Assembly: GCF_011440305.1 (NCBI RefSeq)
Contig: NZ_JAAOIW010000003.1
Coordinates: 124,001 to 188,000 of the forward strand
DNA from: Paenibacillus agricola
GTDB lineage: Bacteria > Bacillota > Bacilli > Paenibacillales > NBRC-103111
DNA length: 64,000 bases
Direction of reading: 5' to 3'
The position numbers and the translations under genes are program-made. Each line of letters starts with the position of its first letter. Positions within the stretch are counted from its first letter, which is position 1. Positions 25,163 through 34,952 of this stretch are shown one piece after another. The notes under the pieces are model-generated. The model was given only the letters and a program-made list of their open reading frames with translations, was not told the origin of the DNA and did no database searches.

Positions 25163-26047
25163 CTAATCTTTGACAGCGCCCTGCATGAGACCCGAAATAA
25201 ACTGGCGGCTGAATATGATAAATACAATGATAAGCGGAACTGTCGCCATCAGCGTTGCCGCCATAACCATGGAATAATCGGTGCTGTAAACGCCGTTCAT
25301 GGAAGCAATCAGCATTTGAATCGTAAACTTATTTTGCACAGAAATGACCACCAACGGCCATAAATAATCGTTCCATGAGTTCAAGAACGTGATAATACCC
25401 AACGTTGCCAACGCCGGCTTTAATATCGGCAGCGCGATGCGCCAGAACAGATCGAACGAGTTGCAGCCATCCATTCTTCCGGCATTGATCAGCTCGTCAT
25501 GAATGACGGATTGGGTATACTGCCGCATCCAGAATATACCAAATGCATTTGCGGCTCCTGGTATGATCAACGCTTTCAGCTCATTAATCCAACCTAGCTT
25601 TTGCATAATGATAAACTGCGGGATCAGCCCCAGCTGCTGCGGGACCATCATGGTCATCAGCAGAAACAGAAACAGCGGCCCTTTTGCGGGGAAAGAGAAC
25701 TTGGCAAAAGCAAAGCCCGCCATCGAACAAAAAAACAGCACGATCAGTGTATGCATCCCAGCCACCAGCAGGCTGTTGCCAAATGACTGAAAAAAACCTA
25801 CATGGTCCAGCACCTTGTCGATATTGATCAGCAATTGATTGCTGGGAACCATTCGGGGTGGAAATCGAAACATATCCGACGTCTTGGACGTCGACATCAC
25901 GAACAGCCAGTAAAAGGGAAACAACGAAACTAGCGCGCCCAAGCACATGCCCACATAAACGATAAAACTGCCTAGTCGGAAGGAGAGCCTTGCAGTCATC
26001 GAGGGAATTTTCAGGGACGAATCTGCTTTGGTTTGAATCGAAGCCAC
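25163..26047 (-). CDS. CUT1 ABC sugar permease (MalG type)
   Basis: A 294-aa inner-membrane permease with six predicted helices and a degenerate EAA loop, INAGRMDGCNSFDLFWRI, followed by FLNSWNDYLWPLVV. Start GTG shares one base with the upstream stop (TAGTG), with AAAGGGG before it. C-terminus GLMQGAVKD. Last gene of the operon. Partner of the permease encoded at 26047-26928. Confidence 0.9.
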   Translation of the reverse strand: MASIQTKADSSLKIPSMTARLSFRLGSFIVYVGMCLGALVSLFPFYWLFVMSTSKTSDMFRFPPRMVPSNQLLINIDKVLDHVGFFQSFGNSLLVAGMHTLIVLFFCSMAGFAFAKFSFPAKGPLFLFLLMTMMVPQQLGLIPQFIIMQKLGWINELKALIIPGAANAFGIFWMRQYTQSVIHDELINAGRMDGCNSFDLFWRIALPILKPALATLGIITFLNSWNDYLWPLVVISVQNKFTIQMLIASMNGVYSTDYSMVMAATLMATVPLIIVFIIFSRQFISGLMQGAVKD

Positions 26048-26928
26048 TACATACTATCCCCTTTCGAAACAAATTTCCAATTCAGAAACGAAAATACGGC
26101 GATAATCAGAAACAGCATCCAAGCGATAGCCGAAGCATAGCCGAACAGGTGATTGCCAAACGCCTGATTATACAAGTACAGCACCAGAGTAAGACCGCCC
26201 TTCGTTGCGCCGCCTGAGCCTCCAACCAGAATCAGCGGTTCTGTAAAAAGCTGCATACCGCCTATTGTTGACAAAATAACAGTAAACAAAATGATCGGAC
26301 GCAGCAGCGGAAGAGTAATGAAGAAAAATTGCTGTGGTCGGCTCGCTCCGTCAATCGTTGCCGCTTCATATAGATCGACTGGTATGCTCTGTAGCCCCGC
26401 CAAATAAATAATCGCGTTATAGCCCGTCCAGCGCCAAACTACCATGAGCGAAATAGCTACCTTTACCCAGAACGTATCATTGATCCAATCGATCTTTGGT
26501 AGCCCCAGCGCGGTAAATAATCCATTGAACAAGCCGAACTGGGCACCAAAGAATGATCCGAAAATAATGGCAACCGCCACAATCGAAGTAATATTGGGCA
26601 GAAAAAAAATTGCCCGAAATGTATGTTTAAATCTCATAAAAGCCGCATTTAACAAAAAAGCAATCACAAGCGCCAAAAATAACTGCGGTAAGGTGGAAAG
26701 GAACCAAATCACAAAAGTATTGGCCACCGATGTCCAAAAATCGGGGTCATCCGTCAACAAATTACGGAAATTGCGCAGCCCGACAAACTCCATTTCTCCT
26801 AAACCGTCCCACGCATGAAAAGCCAAGTACAGCGAGAATAAGATCGGAAACAGACCGAATGCGATAAATAAAATATAAAACGGCGAAATCATTAGGTAAG
26901 GAGCCGCATACTGCCTTAGAGCCTTCAT
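26047..26928 (-). CDS. CUT1 ABC sugar permease (MalF type)
   Basis: A 293-aa permease from ATG 26926-26928, placed ten bases after AGGAGG; an in-frame ATG eight codons upstream lies before that ribosome binding site and is unlikely to be used. Six helices starting PYLMISPFYILFIAFGLFP; EAA loop YEAATIDGASRPQQFF. It is one base from the next permease gene and about 95 bases after the lipoprotein gene, the usual binding protein-permease-permease order. Confidence 0.9.
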   Translation of the reverse strand: MKALRQYAAPYLMISPFYILFIAFGLFPILFSLYLAFHAWDGLGEMEFVGLRNFRNLLTDDPDFWTSVANTFVIWFLSTLPQLFLALVIAFLLNAAFMRFKHTFRAIFFLPNITSIVAVAIIFGSFFGAQFGLFNGLFTALGLPKIDWINDTFWVKVAISLMVVWRWTGYNAIIYLAGLQSIPVDLYEAATIDGASRPQQFFFITLPLLRPIILFTVILSTIGGMQLFTEPLILVGGSGGATKGGLTLVLYLYNQAFGNHLFGYASAIAWMLFLIIAVFSFLNWKFVSKGDSM

Positions 26929-27022
26929 GTTTGATAACCTCCTATATTTCAAAAAAAAAGCAGTGTGAAACCGCAGAGATTCCTGCCTCTCACCCTGCCC
27001 GTAGCTATCCCTTACATACCGG

Positions 27023-28333
27023 CTACTTGTTTTTCAGCTTGGCCTTAGCCTTCTCGACCAGTGCTGAAAACTCTTTCTCCGGATCCTTATTCTTATCCAC
27101 CGCAACAGCCTGCATACCGTCGCTTATAATCGTTTCTACGGTTTGATAATCAGGTCCTTTACGCTGCACCTTCACATCCTTGGCCACTTCCGAGAACAGC
27201 ACACCCAGCTTCTGGCCGCCCCAGAAATCATAGCCTTGCTCGGTAATCGCCTTGTCTCCATAGATCGAAGGGGTTGATGGGAAGTTACCCGACAGCTTGA
27301 ATACTTCCAGCTGCTGCGGAGGTGAAACCAGCCAACTGATTGCGGTATAAGCTTCTTTAGCGTACTTGCCCTGCTTCGGAATCATCAGGAAGGAACCACC
27401 CATGTTGCCCGTACCTTCCGGTATTTTGGCCGCACGCCACTTTCCTTTCGTATCGGGAGCCCGCGTTTCCACATGGCCACGACCCCAGGCTGCCGAAATG
27501 TAAGTGCCTATTTTGCCGGAATTCAGAGCAGCGGAATACTCCTGCAGCGCATTTTTCTGATCGTAGCTGCCTGCTATCCCCATTTGACGCGCTTTGTTAT
27601 AGTAATCGACGGCCTTCTTAAGCTGTGTGTTCGTATCAATAATCAGCTTGTCATCCTTGTCGAAATAAAGCTCATTACCCTGATCTCGAATCGCACCATA
27701 CAGCTCATAAGGATTCGATAAAATATCCGTCCCCGTCTTGTCCTTCAATACCTTCCCCGCTGCCAAGAAATCATCCCAGTTTTTGATTTTGGCGCTAACA
27801 TCATTAGGTTCAAACGGAAGCCCTGCCTGCTGAAACAAATCCTGTCGGTAGTAGAGAACCATCGGTCCGATATCGGTAGGCAGACCCAACAGCTTGTCTC
27901 CTACCATAGCTTGCTTCCATTTCCATTCCAAATAGTCTTTGGCGATGTTTTTCGCACCCAATTCGTTCATCTCTTGAAATTTATCCGGGTACTTCAAAAA
28001 TTGGTCAATCTGTGAAATGTCCACCATCGCAATATCCGGCGCTCCCGAACCGGCCGACATGGCGGTGAGCAGCTTGCTGTGGGCATCCTCCCACTTGTAA
28101 ATTTGCGGAATGATCTCGATGTTGGGGTGTGTCTTGTTAAATTCAGGTATGATTTTCTCAAAAGTAGCCCCCTGCCAAAACCACATCTGCAGTTGGACCT
28201 TTTTACCATCGTTGCCCTTCATCTCGCTTTCAGGTTTTGCGGCACTACCGCCATCCACTCCACACGCGCTCAAAAGCAGCCCGAGAGACAGCAGGACCAG
28301 ACTAAATGATTTACCGTTCAGCACCTTTTTCAT
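27023..28333 (-). CDS. Extracellular sugar-binding lipoprotein of the ABC importer
   Basis: A 436-aa binding lipoprotein. ATG 28331-28333 follows GGGGCG; the frame continues 16 codons upstream without a ribosome binding site. Signal peptide with lipobox LLSACGV. Motifs QMWFWQG near the mature N-terminus, EWKWKQ and PTDIGPMVLYYRQDLFQQAGLP are shared in spirit with the lipoprotein encoded at 29622-30905, so the two are paralogues. It should deliver sugar to the two permeases that follow. Ligand unknown. Confidence 0.9.
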   Translation of the reverse strand: MKKVLNGKSFSLVLLSLGLLLSACGVDGGSAAKPESEMKGNDGKKVQLQMWFWQGATFEKIIPEFNKTHPNIEIIPQIYKWEDAHSKLLTAMSAGSGAPDIAMVDISQIDQFLKYPDKFQEMNELGAKNIAKDYLEWKWKQAMVGDKLLGLPTDIGPMVLYYRQDLFQQAGLPFEPNDVSAKIKNWDDFLAAGKVLKDKTGTDILSNPYELYGAIRDQGNELYFDKDDKLIIDTNTQLKKAVDYYNKARQMGIAGSYDQKNALQEYSAALNSGKIGTYISAAWGRGHVETRAPDTKGKWRAAKIPEGTGNMGGSFLMIPKQGKYAKEAYTAISWLVSPPQQLEVFKLSGNFPSTPSIYGDKAITEQGYDFWGGQKLGVLFSEVAKDVKVQRKGPDYQTVETIISDGMQAVAVDKNKDPEKEFSALVEKAKAKLKNK

Positions 28334-28440
28334 GAAAACGCCCCTTTCGCTAATTCGAGCTTCAAGAAAGCCCTTACACATATTATAAAATGCAGGTTTT
28401 GCTACGTATAGAGACCATTCTTCGATTTCTTGGAGTATTG

Positions 28441-29619
28441 TTAGGAACTTGTGCTAACTGTGCGGTAATCGTTAGGAGCCATTCCTTCGACCATTTTGAA
28501 GATACGGCTAAAATAGGCAGGATCCTTATAGCCTACTCGTTCGCAAATCTCATACATCTTCAGATGGGTTTCCCTCAGCAAACGTTTGGCTTCGGATAAA
28601 CGGTATTGCGTCAAATACTGAGAATAGGTCAAGCCTATTTCCTGATGAAACAAATTGCTTAAATAATTGGCGTTTATTTGATGAATATGGGCGAAGTCGG
28701 CAAGCTGCCCGCCACCCGTATATTCCTTGTGCACATAGGCAAGCAGTGCACGTACAATTGGAACGATGGTTTCAGCTGCACCCAGGCTGCGTGACAATTC
28801 GGTAAATCCCAAGGAGATCATGCTGCGGATATACATCAGACTCAAATCTTTGATATCCTTCACACAGCCCCCAAAACCGGTCTTCACGGGCAGCCGAAGT
28901 TTCTCTTCCATCCATCCTGCCGTTTCGGTTACCTGCCGCTCCCACGCCCCCTTGTCAGCTTGCTCGGAGAACAGGACAATCGTGATCAAGCGATCCTCCA
29001 TACAAACCACGGCTGTACCCAGCTTGCTGAACGCTTCGTGTGCACACCCGCGAATAAAATAACGTACACTCGCTTCTCCGAGCGACCGTAAATCCTTGGT
29101 CGAAAAAGAAATGAGCTTGATCGCATCATGAGGTGGGATTAGGAACTCATCAAAGGTAGGAAGCGGCACATCGTGCAGTAGATCATGGACCCGCTTTTCC
29201 AACAGTGCTTGGTCGCGTATTTCACTTACCTGACGCACCTCACGGCGCTGCCGATATTTCAAGTAGGCTGCAGCATGGACTTCCTTCAGCTTGTCCTTAG
29301 AGAGCGGCTTTAGCAAATATTCCGTTACCTGATGCTGGACCGCTTGAAGCGCATACTCAAACTCGGCATGTCCCGTTAACACATAGACATCGACCTGCGG
29401 ATAATGGATCCTGATATGGCTGGCAAGCTGCAGCCCATCTGCAGCAGGCATACGAATATCTGTAATAACCAGTTGCACCTCATGCTTCTTCAGCAGAGTC
29501 ATCGCTCGCAAGCCATCCTCAGCTTCAAGTACCATCTCCACACCCTCCATTGAAGCCAGCAGCCTGCACATCGGTTGCCGTACATTTGGTTCATCATCCA
29601 CCACCAAAATGCTAAACAT
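28441..29619 (-). CDS. YesN-type response regulator, AraC output
   Basis: A 392-aa response regulator. The receiver domain (about 1-120) has D8/D9, phosphoacceptor D54 in TDIRMP and K104 in LLKPL. A middle domain of about 160 residues follows, and the AraC DNA-binding domain occupies about 290-390 (LADFAHIHQINANYL and MYEICERVGYKDPAYF). ATG 29617-29619 follows GGAGGGG and is two bases after the upstream lipoprotein stop. Expected to activate the importer genes just downstream. Confidence 0.92.
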   Translation of the reverse strand: MFSILVVDDEPNVRQPMCRLLASMEGVEMVLEAEDGLRAMTLLKKHEVQLVITDIRMPAADGLQLASHIRIHYPQVDVYVLTGHAEFEYALQAVQHQVTEYLLKPLSKDKLKEVHAAAYLKYRQRREVRQVSEIRDQALLEKRVHDLLHDVPLPTFDEFLIPPHDAIKLISFSTKDLRSLGEASVRYFIRGCAHEAFSKLGTAVVCMEDRLITIVLFSEQADKGAWERQVTETAGWMEEKLRLPVKTGFGGCVKDIKDLSLMYIRSMISLGFTELSRSLGAAETIVPIVRALLAYVHKEYTGGGQLADFAHIHQINANYLSNLFHQEIGLTYSQYLTQYRLSEAKRLLRETHLKMYEICERVGYKDPAYFSRIFKMVEGMAPNDYRTVSTSS

Positions 29620-29621
29620 AA

Positions 29622-30905
29622 TTAATCCCCTCCTTCATGCTCTTGGATTTGCATAACGACAGCGGCCCAAACCTTCTCCGGGTCAGCACCCTCCACCTCT
29701 ACTCTGCGAAGTCCGTCCCGAACAATTCGATCCATTCGGCTGAACTCAACTTCCTCATATTCGGCTTGATAACGAAGCGCAGGATACGAATACAGCTGTC
29801 CCACAGGCGCCCCATTAAAAAAGGGATCGCGAACCTCCAGAAAGCTGGCCGATGCGTAGGATTCCGGTGTGGAGGGGAAATTACCGTTAGTCAAAAAGTT
29901 AGTCAGCTGTTGCTGCGGAGCTGTCAACCAATGAGCCAACTCATAGGCCTCCTTCGGATAACGGCTTAATTTCGGTACAGCCAGAAAGCTGCCTTTCCAA
30001 TTGGAAGGCAGACCTGGGGCACGCGCCAAATCCCATTTTCCGCTGGTCGCCGGCGCGTTTTTCTTCATGACCCCATGTACCCAGGAGGGGGCCAGCACAG
30101 CAGCAAATTGTCCGTTTACAGCCCCCTCGGCCCAGCCTGGCGTCTGCGAGGCTAATCCCGCATTAATACCTAGTTTGTGATAGCGCACAGCTAGATCCCA
30201 GGCTGCTTTCACTTTCGGGTTTACGGGACTCCCGTGATAATCCTGCGATATCTGGTAAGGAGCATCAAACTGATTCAAATACGTCGAGTACACATTGGCC
30301 AAATTGTCGAATAAAAAAACACCCGTCTTCTTTTTCAACAGCACTCCTGCTTGCTCTAGATCTTCCCAACTACGGATAGCGTTCCCTACAGCCTCGCGCC
30401 CATAGGGTAACCCGGCCGCTTTAAACAAGTCATGACGATAAGCCAGCGCGATCGGACCGATGTCCGCAGGCATACCGTATAAAAACGTCCTGTCCTTATT
30501 CTCCGCCTGACGCCATTTCCAATCGAGGTAATGGATCCTCTCGTCGTTAAAATCGTACAAATTGTAAAAATAGGGTTGAAAATGCTTGACCTGATTTAAC
30601 TGTGACGACTCCAACAGCACGATATCCGGTGCATCACCATTTGTTGCGAATGCTATCTTCAAGCTTGGGAGAATATCATCAAATTGAGCTATCACTACCT
30701 CGACATCGATATCGGGACGTATGAGGGAGTAAGATTTAATCAATGTTTCCAGCCCACTTCCTGGCCATAACCAGATTCGAAGCGTCTTGGGCGGCACTGA
30801 TGTTATTAAATTCGGAAGGGCAAGCTGCGGTGTACAGGCCGAAATTATAAAGAAGTACAAGACGAGCACAAACGATAGTACACAACGGCGATTATGCAGC
30901 GCCAC
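29622..30905 (-). CDS. Sensor-type sugar-binding lipoprotein between kinase and response regulator
   Basis: A 427-aa binding lipoprotein with lipobox IISACTP after a hydrophobic signal peptide. The start is GTG 30903-30905, right beside AAAGGAGGAG, and overlaps the kinase stop by 14 bases. It is a paralogue of the transporter lipoprotein at 27023-28333: compare LRIWLWPG, LDWKWRQ, PADIGPIALAYRHDLFKAAGLP with the matching segments there. Being encoded between the kinase and the regulator, it most likely presents its ligand to the kinase's extracellular domain instead of, or besides, feeding the permeases. Confidence 0.85.
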   Translation of the reverse strand: MALHNRRCVLSFVLVLYFFIISACTPQLALPNLITSVPPKTLRIWLWPGSGLETLIKSYSLIRPDIDVEVVIAQFDDILPSLKIAFATNGDAPDIVLLESSQLNQVKHFQPYFYNLYDFNDERIHYLDWKWRQAENKDRTFLYGMPADIGPIALAYRHDLFKAAGLPYGREAVGNAIRSWEDLEQAGVLLKKKTGVFLFDNLANVYSTYLNQFDAPYQISQDYHGSPVNPKVKAAWDLAVRYHKLGINAGLASQTPGWAEGAVNGQFAAVLAPSWVHGVMKKNAPATSGKWDLARAPGLPSNWKGSFLAVPKLSRYPKEAYELAHWLTAPQQQLTNFLTNGNFPSTPESYASASFLEVRDPFFNGAPVGQLYSYPALRYQAEYEEVEFSRMDRIVRDGLRRVEVEGADPEKVWAAVVMQIQEHEGGD

Positions 30906-32724
30906 CTCCTCCTTTCCCTATGTTTCGTGGTTGATAGGATTGTCCCGCCTGCTGTCCAGCTGCATGAAGCGGAAGTGTGAGCGTAACCATCAAGCCTCCA
31001 AGTGGGCTTGGAGAAAGCTTCAGACCATACGGAAGACCGAAGAATGCCCTGATTTGCTTGTGTAAATTAGAAAGTCCGATTCCTCCGCCTTTTTCCTCCA
31101 ACAGATGCTCCACATGAATTCGCGTTTCCAATTCGTAGAGCGCTGTTTCATCCATCCCTTTGCCATTGTCCTCAACTGTGCAATACAGCATACCATCAAA
31201 GCTGTAAAGACTGACCCGGATTTGCCAATCCCCGTCCGCCTTATGCTCCAGCCCGTGGTGAAACGCATTTTCAACAAGCGGTTGAAGGACGAGCCGAATG
31301 ACACACTGCTCCTCCAAACCCGGCTCTATCTCCATCTGTACACTGAATTTACTCCCATATCGCGAGCGTTGGAGCAGCAAATAACGTTCCAGCTGCGCCA
31401 AATCCTCTCTCAGCGTCACCAGCTCAGAGGAAGGATGAACACTGTAGCGGAGTAGCTCGCTAAGCGCTATTGTCATTTCCTGGGCTGCCTCGTGACGCCC
31501 ATCTTCAATGGTCCAATAAATCAAATTCAAGGAGTTGTACAAAAAATGCGGCCGAAACTGCGCCTTTAATGCGACAAGCTGCGCGCGCTGTTCACTCATC
31601 TGCTGCTCAGATAGCCGTTCCACGACTTCTTCGAGCTGATTCACCATCCGGTTAAAATTAGCATATAGAAAAGAAATTTCACTGCTTGCAAAACGCTCAT
31701 TAATGGGGAGAATCCGCTCCCGTCCGATTCGGTTCATTGCGCTTGCCAGATGCCGGATGGGTTTCGTTAAGCTCCACGTGAAATAGGCAACCAGAATGAG
31801 TGCCACTACAATCCCCGCCGCAATTGCCAGCAGCGCGTTGATCCAGATCTGCGACGCATCACTGTATACCGCCTCCGGCTTGAAATAAGCAATGGTTGTC
31901 CAACCGCTATAGGAGGAAGTAGCAAAGGTCACATACATCCGCTCCTGTTCTTCACGTGTCGTCCATTCGAAGAATGTCTGAGCATTGCCGCCAAACTTGG
32001 CAAACAGCCCTTGGTCAGCGGCAGTCCCGATCTCCCGTGGCTCTGTCGAGTAGACAATATTACCTGACGAATCCATCACCTGGACCTTGCGGTCGATCCG
32101 CTGTCCCGTTTCGCTGATTATCCTGTTAATTTTCTCCACAGGAAAGACCACGAACTGATCGCCTATCACCTGCATATCATGCTGGTTCTTTACCTTTCTG
32201 GCTCCGATAATTGCCGGTATCTCGCCATCCCGCCAAGCTGGCCCGTAAACCCAGAGCATACGACCGTCCAATCTATTAATCTTGCTGAACCAGGTAATCG
32301 AACCCAATTCGTCATATTTGCGCCAAAACAATTGCAGCGAGTCATTCGAGGCGTAGGCATTACCATTCCTGTCAAACAAGTGGATCAGCATATCATTGGC
32401 TATATAACGCACTTTTTCGGCCATATAACGGTTGAGCCCGATCGGATCCAACACAGCGGACGTATCAGACGTCTCACTCAGTGACTTTTGTACGCGATCA
32501 TCAAAAGCAATTAGCTGTGAGAATTGATCATACTGCCGAAGCAATACGTCGATCTTGGCTGACAGCTGCTCAACCGATTCCTGCGTATACCCTGCAGAAC
32601 GGTTCAATACCATCTGCGATGCAAGCCGATAATTAAACATATTAGTAAGCGCTATCACTAATACGGCTATGACGAACATGCCAGCCAGCAGCTGAACGAA
32701 TATTGGAAGCGGACGTCGAAGCAT
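30892..32724 (-). CDS. YesM-type sensor histidine kinase
   Basis: A 610-aa kinase from ATG 32722-32724, which is seven bases after GAGGTGG; an ATG ten codons upstream lacks a ribosome binding site. TM1 about 8-30, extracellular Cache-like domain about 31-295, TM2 about 296-316, HAMP, then RPHFLYNSLN with phospho-acceptor H393 and ATPase boxes (QPLVENAFHHG, EDNGKGMD, GGGIGLSNL). The stop overlaps the lipoprotein gene. It heads a six-gene operon that joins sensing and uptake. Confidence 0.92.
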   Translation of the reverse strand: MLRRPLPIFVQLLAGMFVIAVLVIALTNMFNYRLASQMVLNRSAGYTQESVEQLSAKIDVLLRQYDQFSQLIAFDDRVQKSLSETSDTSAVLDPIGLNRYMAEKVRYIANDMLIHLFDRNGNAYASNDSLQLFWRKYDELGSITWFSKINRLDGRMLWVYGPAWRDGEIPAIIGARKVKNQHDMQVIGDQFVVFPVEKINRIISETGQRIDRKVQVMDSSGNIVYSTEPREIGTAADQGLFAKFGGNAQTFFEWTTREEQERMYVTFATSSYSGWTTIAYFKPEAVYSDASQIWINALLAIAAGIVVALILVAYFTWSLTKPIRHLASAMNRIGRERILPINERFASSEISFLYANFNRMVNQLEEVVERLSEQQMSEQRAQLVALKAQFRPHFLYNSLNLIYWTIEDGRHEAAQEMTIALSELLRYSVHPSSELVTLREDLAQLERYLLLQRSRYGSKFSVQMEIEPGLEEQCVIRLVLQPLVENAFHHGLEHKADGDWQIRVSLYSFDGMLYCTVEDNGKGMDETALYELETRIHVEHLLEEKGGGIGLSNLHKQIRAFFGLPYGLKLSPSPLGGLMVTLTLPLHAAGQQAGQSYQPRNIGKGGGGAA

Positions 32725-32918
32725 GGGCACCCACCTCTTTATAAATCCCAGCATGTATTATTATTGGGAATTTTTTACTATCCGACAATCAATATTCGCT
32801 ATCCGAAGTGGTTTTTCCTTCCAAGCTGACCTGACAATATAAAGCAACATTAAATAATTCATCATAATTAAAAGTATTTTCCCATATTCATACTATATCC
32901 TAAGCAGGAGGCATAGTT

Positions 32919-33845
32919 ATGGCGATAAGACCCCCCATTTTAAAAAGAGGAGATACCATTGGCATTGTTACTTTAGGAAGTCCACTTGATGCCACAATTA
33001 TAGACTCAAGAATTATTGTACTTGAAAATATGGGATTCAATGTAGTTTTGGGAAAGTATGTATATTCTTCTGATGGTATTGTGGCTGCCCCGGCTGGTCA
33101 GCGTGCTGAGGACTTTATGAATATGGTTGAAAATCCAAGTGTGAAGATGATACTGCCTTCAAGAGGAGGAACAGGAGTAAAAGATATTCTTCCGTATCTT
33201 GACTATACTATTATTAAAAATAATCCTAAAATAGTAACTGGGTATAGCGATATAACGATTTTATTAAATATCTTGTACCAATTTTCAGATTTAATTACTT
33301 TCCAAAGCCTGATGTTAATTGACTTTTCCGCGAAAGCACCAGCTTATAACTTCAATCAATTTTTTACCGCTATATCAACCTTTAATAGTCCAAGAGTGAT
33401 TCAGAATCCGCCTGGAATGCCATTATACAGCCCTGTAAAAGGAAATGTTAGCGGTCCCGTGGTTGGAGGAAACCTTACTTCGTTTGTAAATACTTTGGGG
33501 ACTCCATACGAGGTCGACACAACGGGAAAAATATTATTAATTGAAGAAACGCACGAAGCATCCAATATGATATACCGGTATTTAACTCAATTAATTATGG
33601 CGGGGAAATTTCAAGATTGCATCGGCGTTGTAATGGGGCAATGTACGAATTGCTCCATATCTTATGCTACAACCTATGATGATTTGATAAACACCCTAAT
33701 CGTTCCATTAGGAAAACCCCTTATGACTAACTTAAGCACAGCCCATGGTCAATATAAAGCTGCAATTCCCATAGGTGCCATGGTAAACTTGAATACTTAT
33801 AACAACACTCTTACTGTGCTTGAACCAACCGTCAGCGCTAAGTGA
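32919..33845 (+). CDS. LD-carboxypeptidase / MccF-like serine peptidase (family S66)
   Basis: A 308-aa cytoplasmic S66 peptidase. ATG follows AGGAGGCATAG. The nucleophile candidate is S110 in GYSDIT, the acid E209 or E210 in LLIEETHEA and the base H276 in STAHGQYKAAIPIG, the full Ser-Glu-His set. PSRGGTGVKDILPYLDY near 80-96 is also typical. Members trim the terminal D-Ala from murein tetrapeptides during recycling, or give resistance to microcin C-like peptide-nucleotides (MccF); sequence alone does not decide. The gene appears more AT-rich than its left neighbours and stands alone on the plus strand. Confidence 0.88.
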   Translation: MAIRPPILKRGDTIGIVTLGSPLDATIIDSRIIVLENMGFNVVLGKYVYSSDGIVAAPAGQRAEDFMNMVENPSVKMILPSRGGTGVKDILPYLDYTIIKNNPKIVTGYSDITILLNILYQFSDLITFQSLMLIDFSAKAPAYNFNQFFTAISTFNSPRVIQNPPGMPLYSPVKGNVSGPVVGGNLTSFVNTLGTPYEVDTTGKILLIEETHEASNMIYRYLTQLIMAGKFQDCIGVVMGQCTNCSISYATTYDDLINTLIVPLGKPLMTNLSTAHGQYKAAIPIGAMVNLNTYNNTLTVLEPTVSAK

Positions 33846-33873
33846 TCACTTATTCATTAAGACTATCTGTGAA

Positions 33874-33910
33874 ATGCAAAAAAAACCGATTTAATCGGTT
33901 TTTTTTGCAT
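33874..33910. terminator. Bidirectional terminator between convergent genes
   Basis: Perfect 18-bp arms of the form ATGC-A8-CCGATT and its complement, with poly-A and poly-T stretches inside both arms, so it works for the peptidase gene on the plus strand and the NlpC/P60 gene on the minus strand. Confidence 0.9.
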
Positions 33911-33912
33911 AC

Positions 33913-34539
33913 TCAGTTAATTAAACGACGTGCACCCCAATAATGCGAATCATAGTAGGGTGTGCCAAAGAAGGTACTGATTTTCACTTCCCTTGTCCCC
34001 ATGGTTCCTGCTTGAAGAATTTGATTATTCCCAAGATAGATCCCTACGTGGGAAACACCGCTCGTATAAGTTCCTTCTAAAAATACAAGATCTCCTTTAC
34101 GAAGATCACTTTTATCTACAGGCGTTCCTAATTCACTCAACAGTTTGGAAGAATGAAGAAGGTTAAACCCGTTTTGATTAAACGCATATTGCACAAAACC
34201 GGAGCAATCAAAAGCCACATACGGCGTATCACCGCCAAATACATAGGGAGTCCCAAGCTGTTTCATCCCTGTAGCAATGATGGCATCTGCTTTTGTTTCC
34301 CAGTCCTGTTTTTGAGAAGTGGAACCAGGAAGATTAATAACAATACCGGCGTACAAGTTTTGTACATTAACTTGCGGGTTAGCTGCCATCAGTTCCGATA
34401 GATTAACATTTAGCTTCTGTGAAATGATCCAAAACGTGTCAGAATCCGTGGTAACGTATTGATTGGAAGGTGCTGCAAAAGAGTTTCCTCCAAACAAAAG
34501 GCTCGTCCCCAATACTGCTAAAACAATAATCCTTTTCAT
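33913..34539 (-). CDS. Secreted LysM-NlpC/P60 peptidoglycan endopeptidase
   Basis: A 208-aa exported protein. ATG 34537-34539 follows AGGAGG; the longer frame lacks this signal. The signal peptide ends near SFAAPS. One LysM domain (about residues 28-72) binds glycan, then an NlpC/P60 domain (about 85-208) with catalytic C112 in FDCSGFV and H164 in SHVGIYLG; the usual third polar residue appears to be Gln176. Predicted to cut D-Glu-meso-Dap bonds in wall peptides. Convergent with the S66 peptidase gene. Confidence 0.9.
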   Translation of the reverse strand: MKRIIVLAVLGTSLLFGGNSFAAPSNQYVTTDSDTFWIISQKLNVNLSELMAANPQVNVQNLYAGIVINLPGSTSQKQDWETKADAIIATGMKQLGTPYVFGGDTPYVAFDCSGFVQYAFNQNGFNLLHSSKLLSELGTPVDKSDLRKGDLVFLEGTYTSGVSHVGIYLGNNQILQAGTMGTREVKISTFFGTPYYDSHYWGARRLIN

Positions 34540-34952
34540 GCAATTCCTCCTAATATGAATATCTGGTAACGTATCCATTCTATCAAAATGAAGAATTAGA
34601 AAAAACAAGAAAGTTATGGAAACCGAATTTCAATCCGCAACTCTTACAGGTTGGTATTCAATCCCTATCGCGTTATTTATAAAAATATTGAATAAAAACA
34701 TCTTATCTTTGTTGGAGTTTAGCATCGACCTTATGCCTTGTTATTGGAAGGAAAAGCCTTATCTTCGGATTCGAAATCTGCCAGTAATGAATTAACCGAC
34801 TCAGTCATGGTGATCAAGCTGGAGTTCGATGAATCTGCGTGCGATTAGAAAACAAGAACACCCCTACCTATTAGGTTAGGGGTGTTTTGCCCTTTCAAAA
34901 GCTGCGTTATCGTGTCGTGTTTATAGTAACGTTTCAAAATGTTTGGTTATCT
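34540..34952. other. Noncoding region with a terminator
   Basis: It holds the promoter region of the NlpC/P60 gene and the terminator at 34857-34888. A 41-codon open stretch (34723-34848, +) has no start signal and resembles nothing I know; it may be debris. Confidence 0.5.
34857..34888 (-). terminator. Terminator after the AraC gene of the second oxygenase locus
   Basis: AACACCCCTACCT pairs with AGGTTAGGGGTGTT (one bulge). Runs of A and T on the two sides would let it act in both directions. Confidence 0.7.

Noticed and set aside
34723-34848. A 41-codon open stretch on the plus strand
   Set aside because: No start codon with a ribosome binding site and no family I recognise; at most gene debris.
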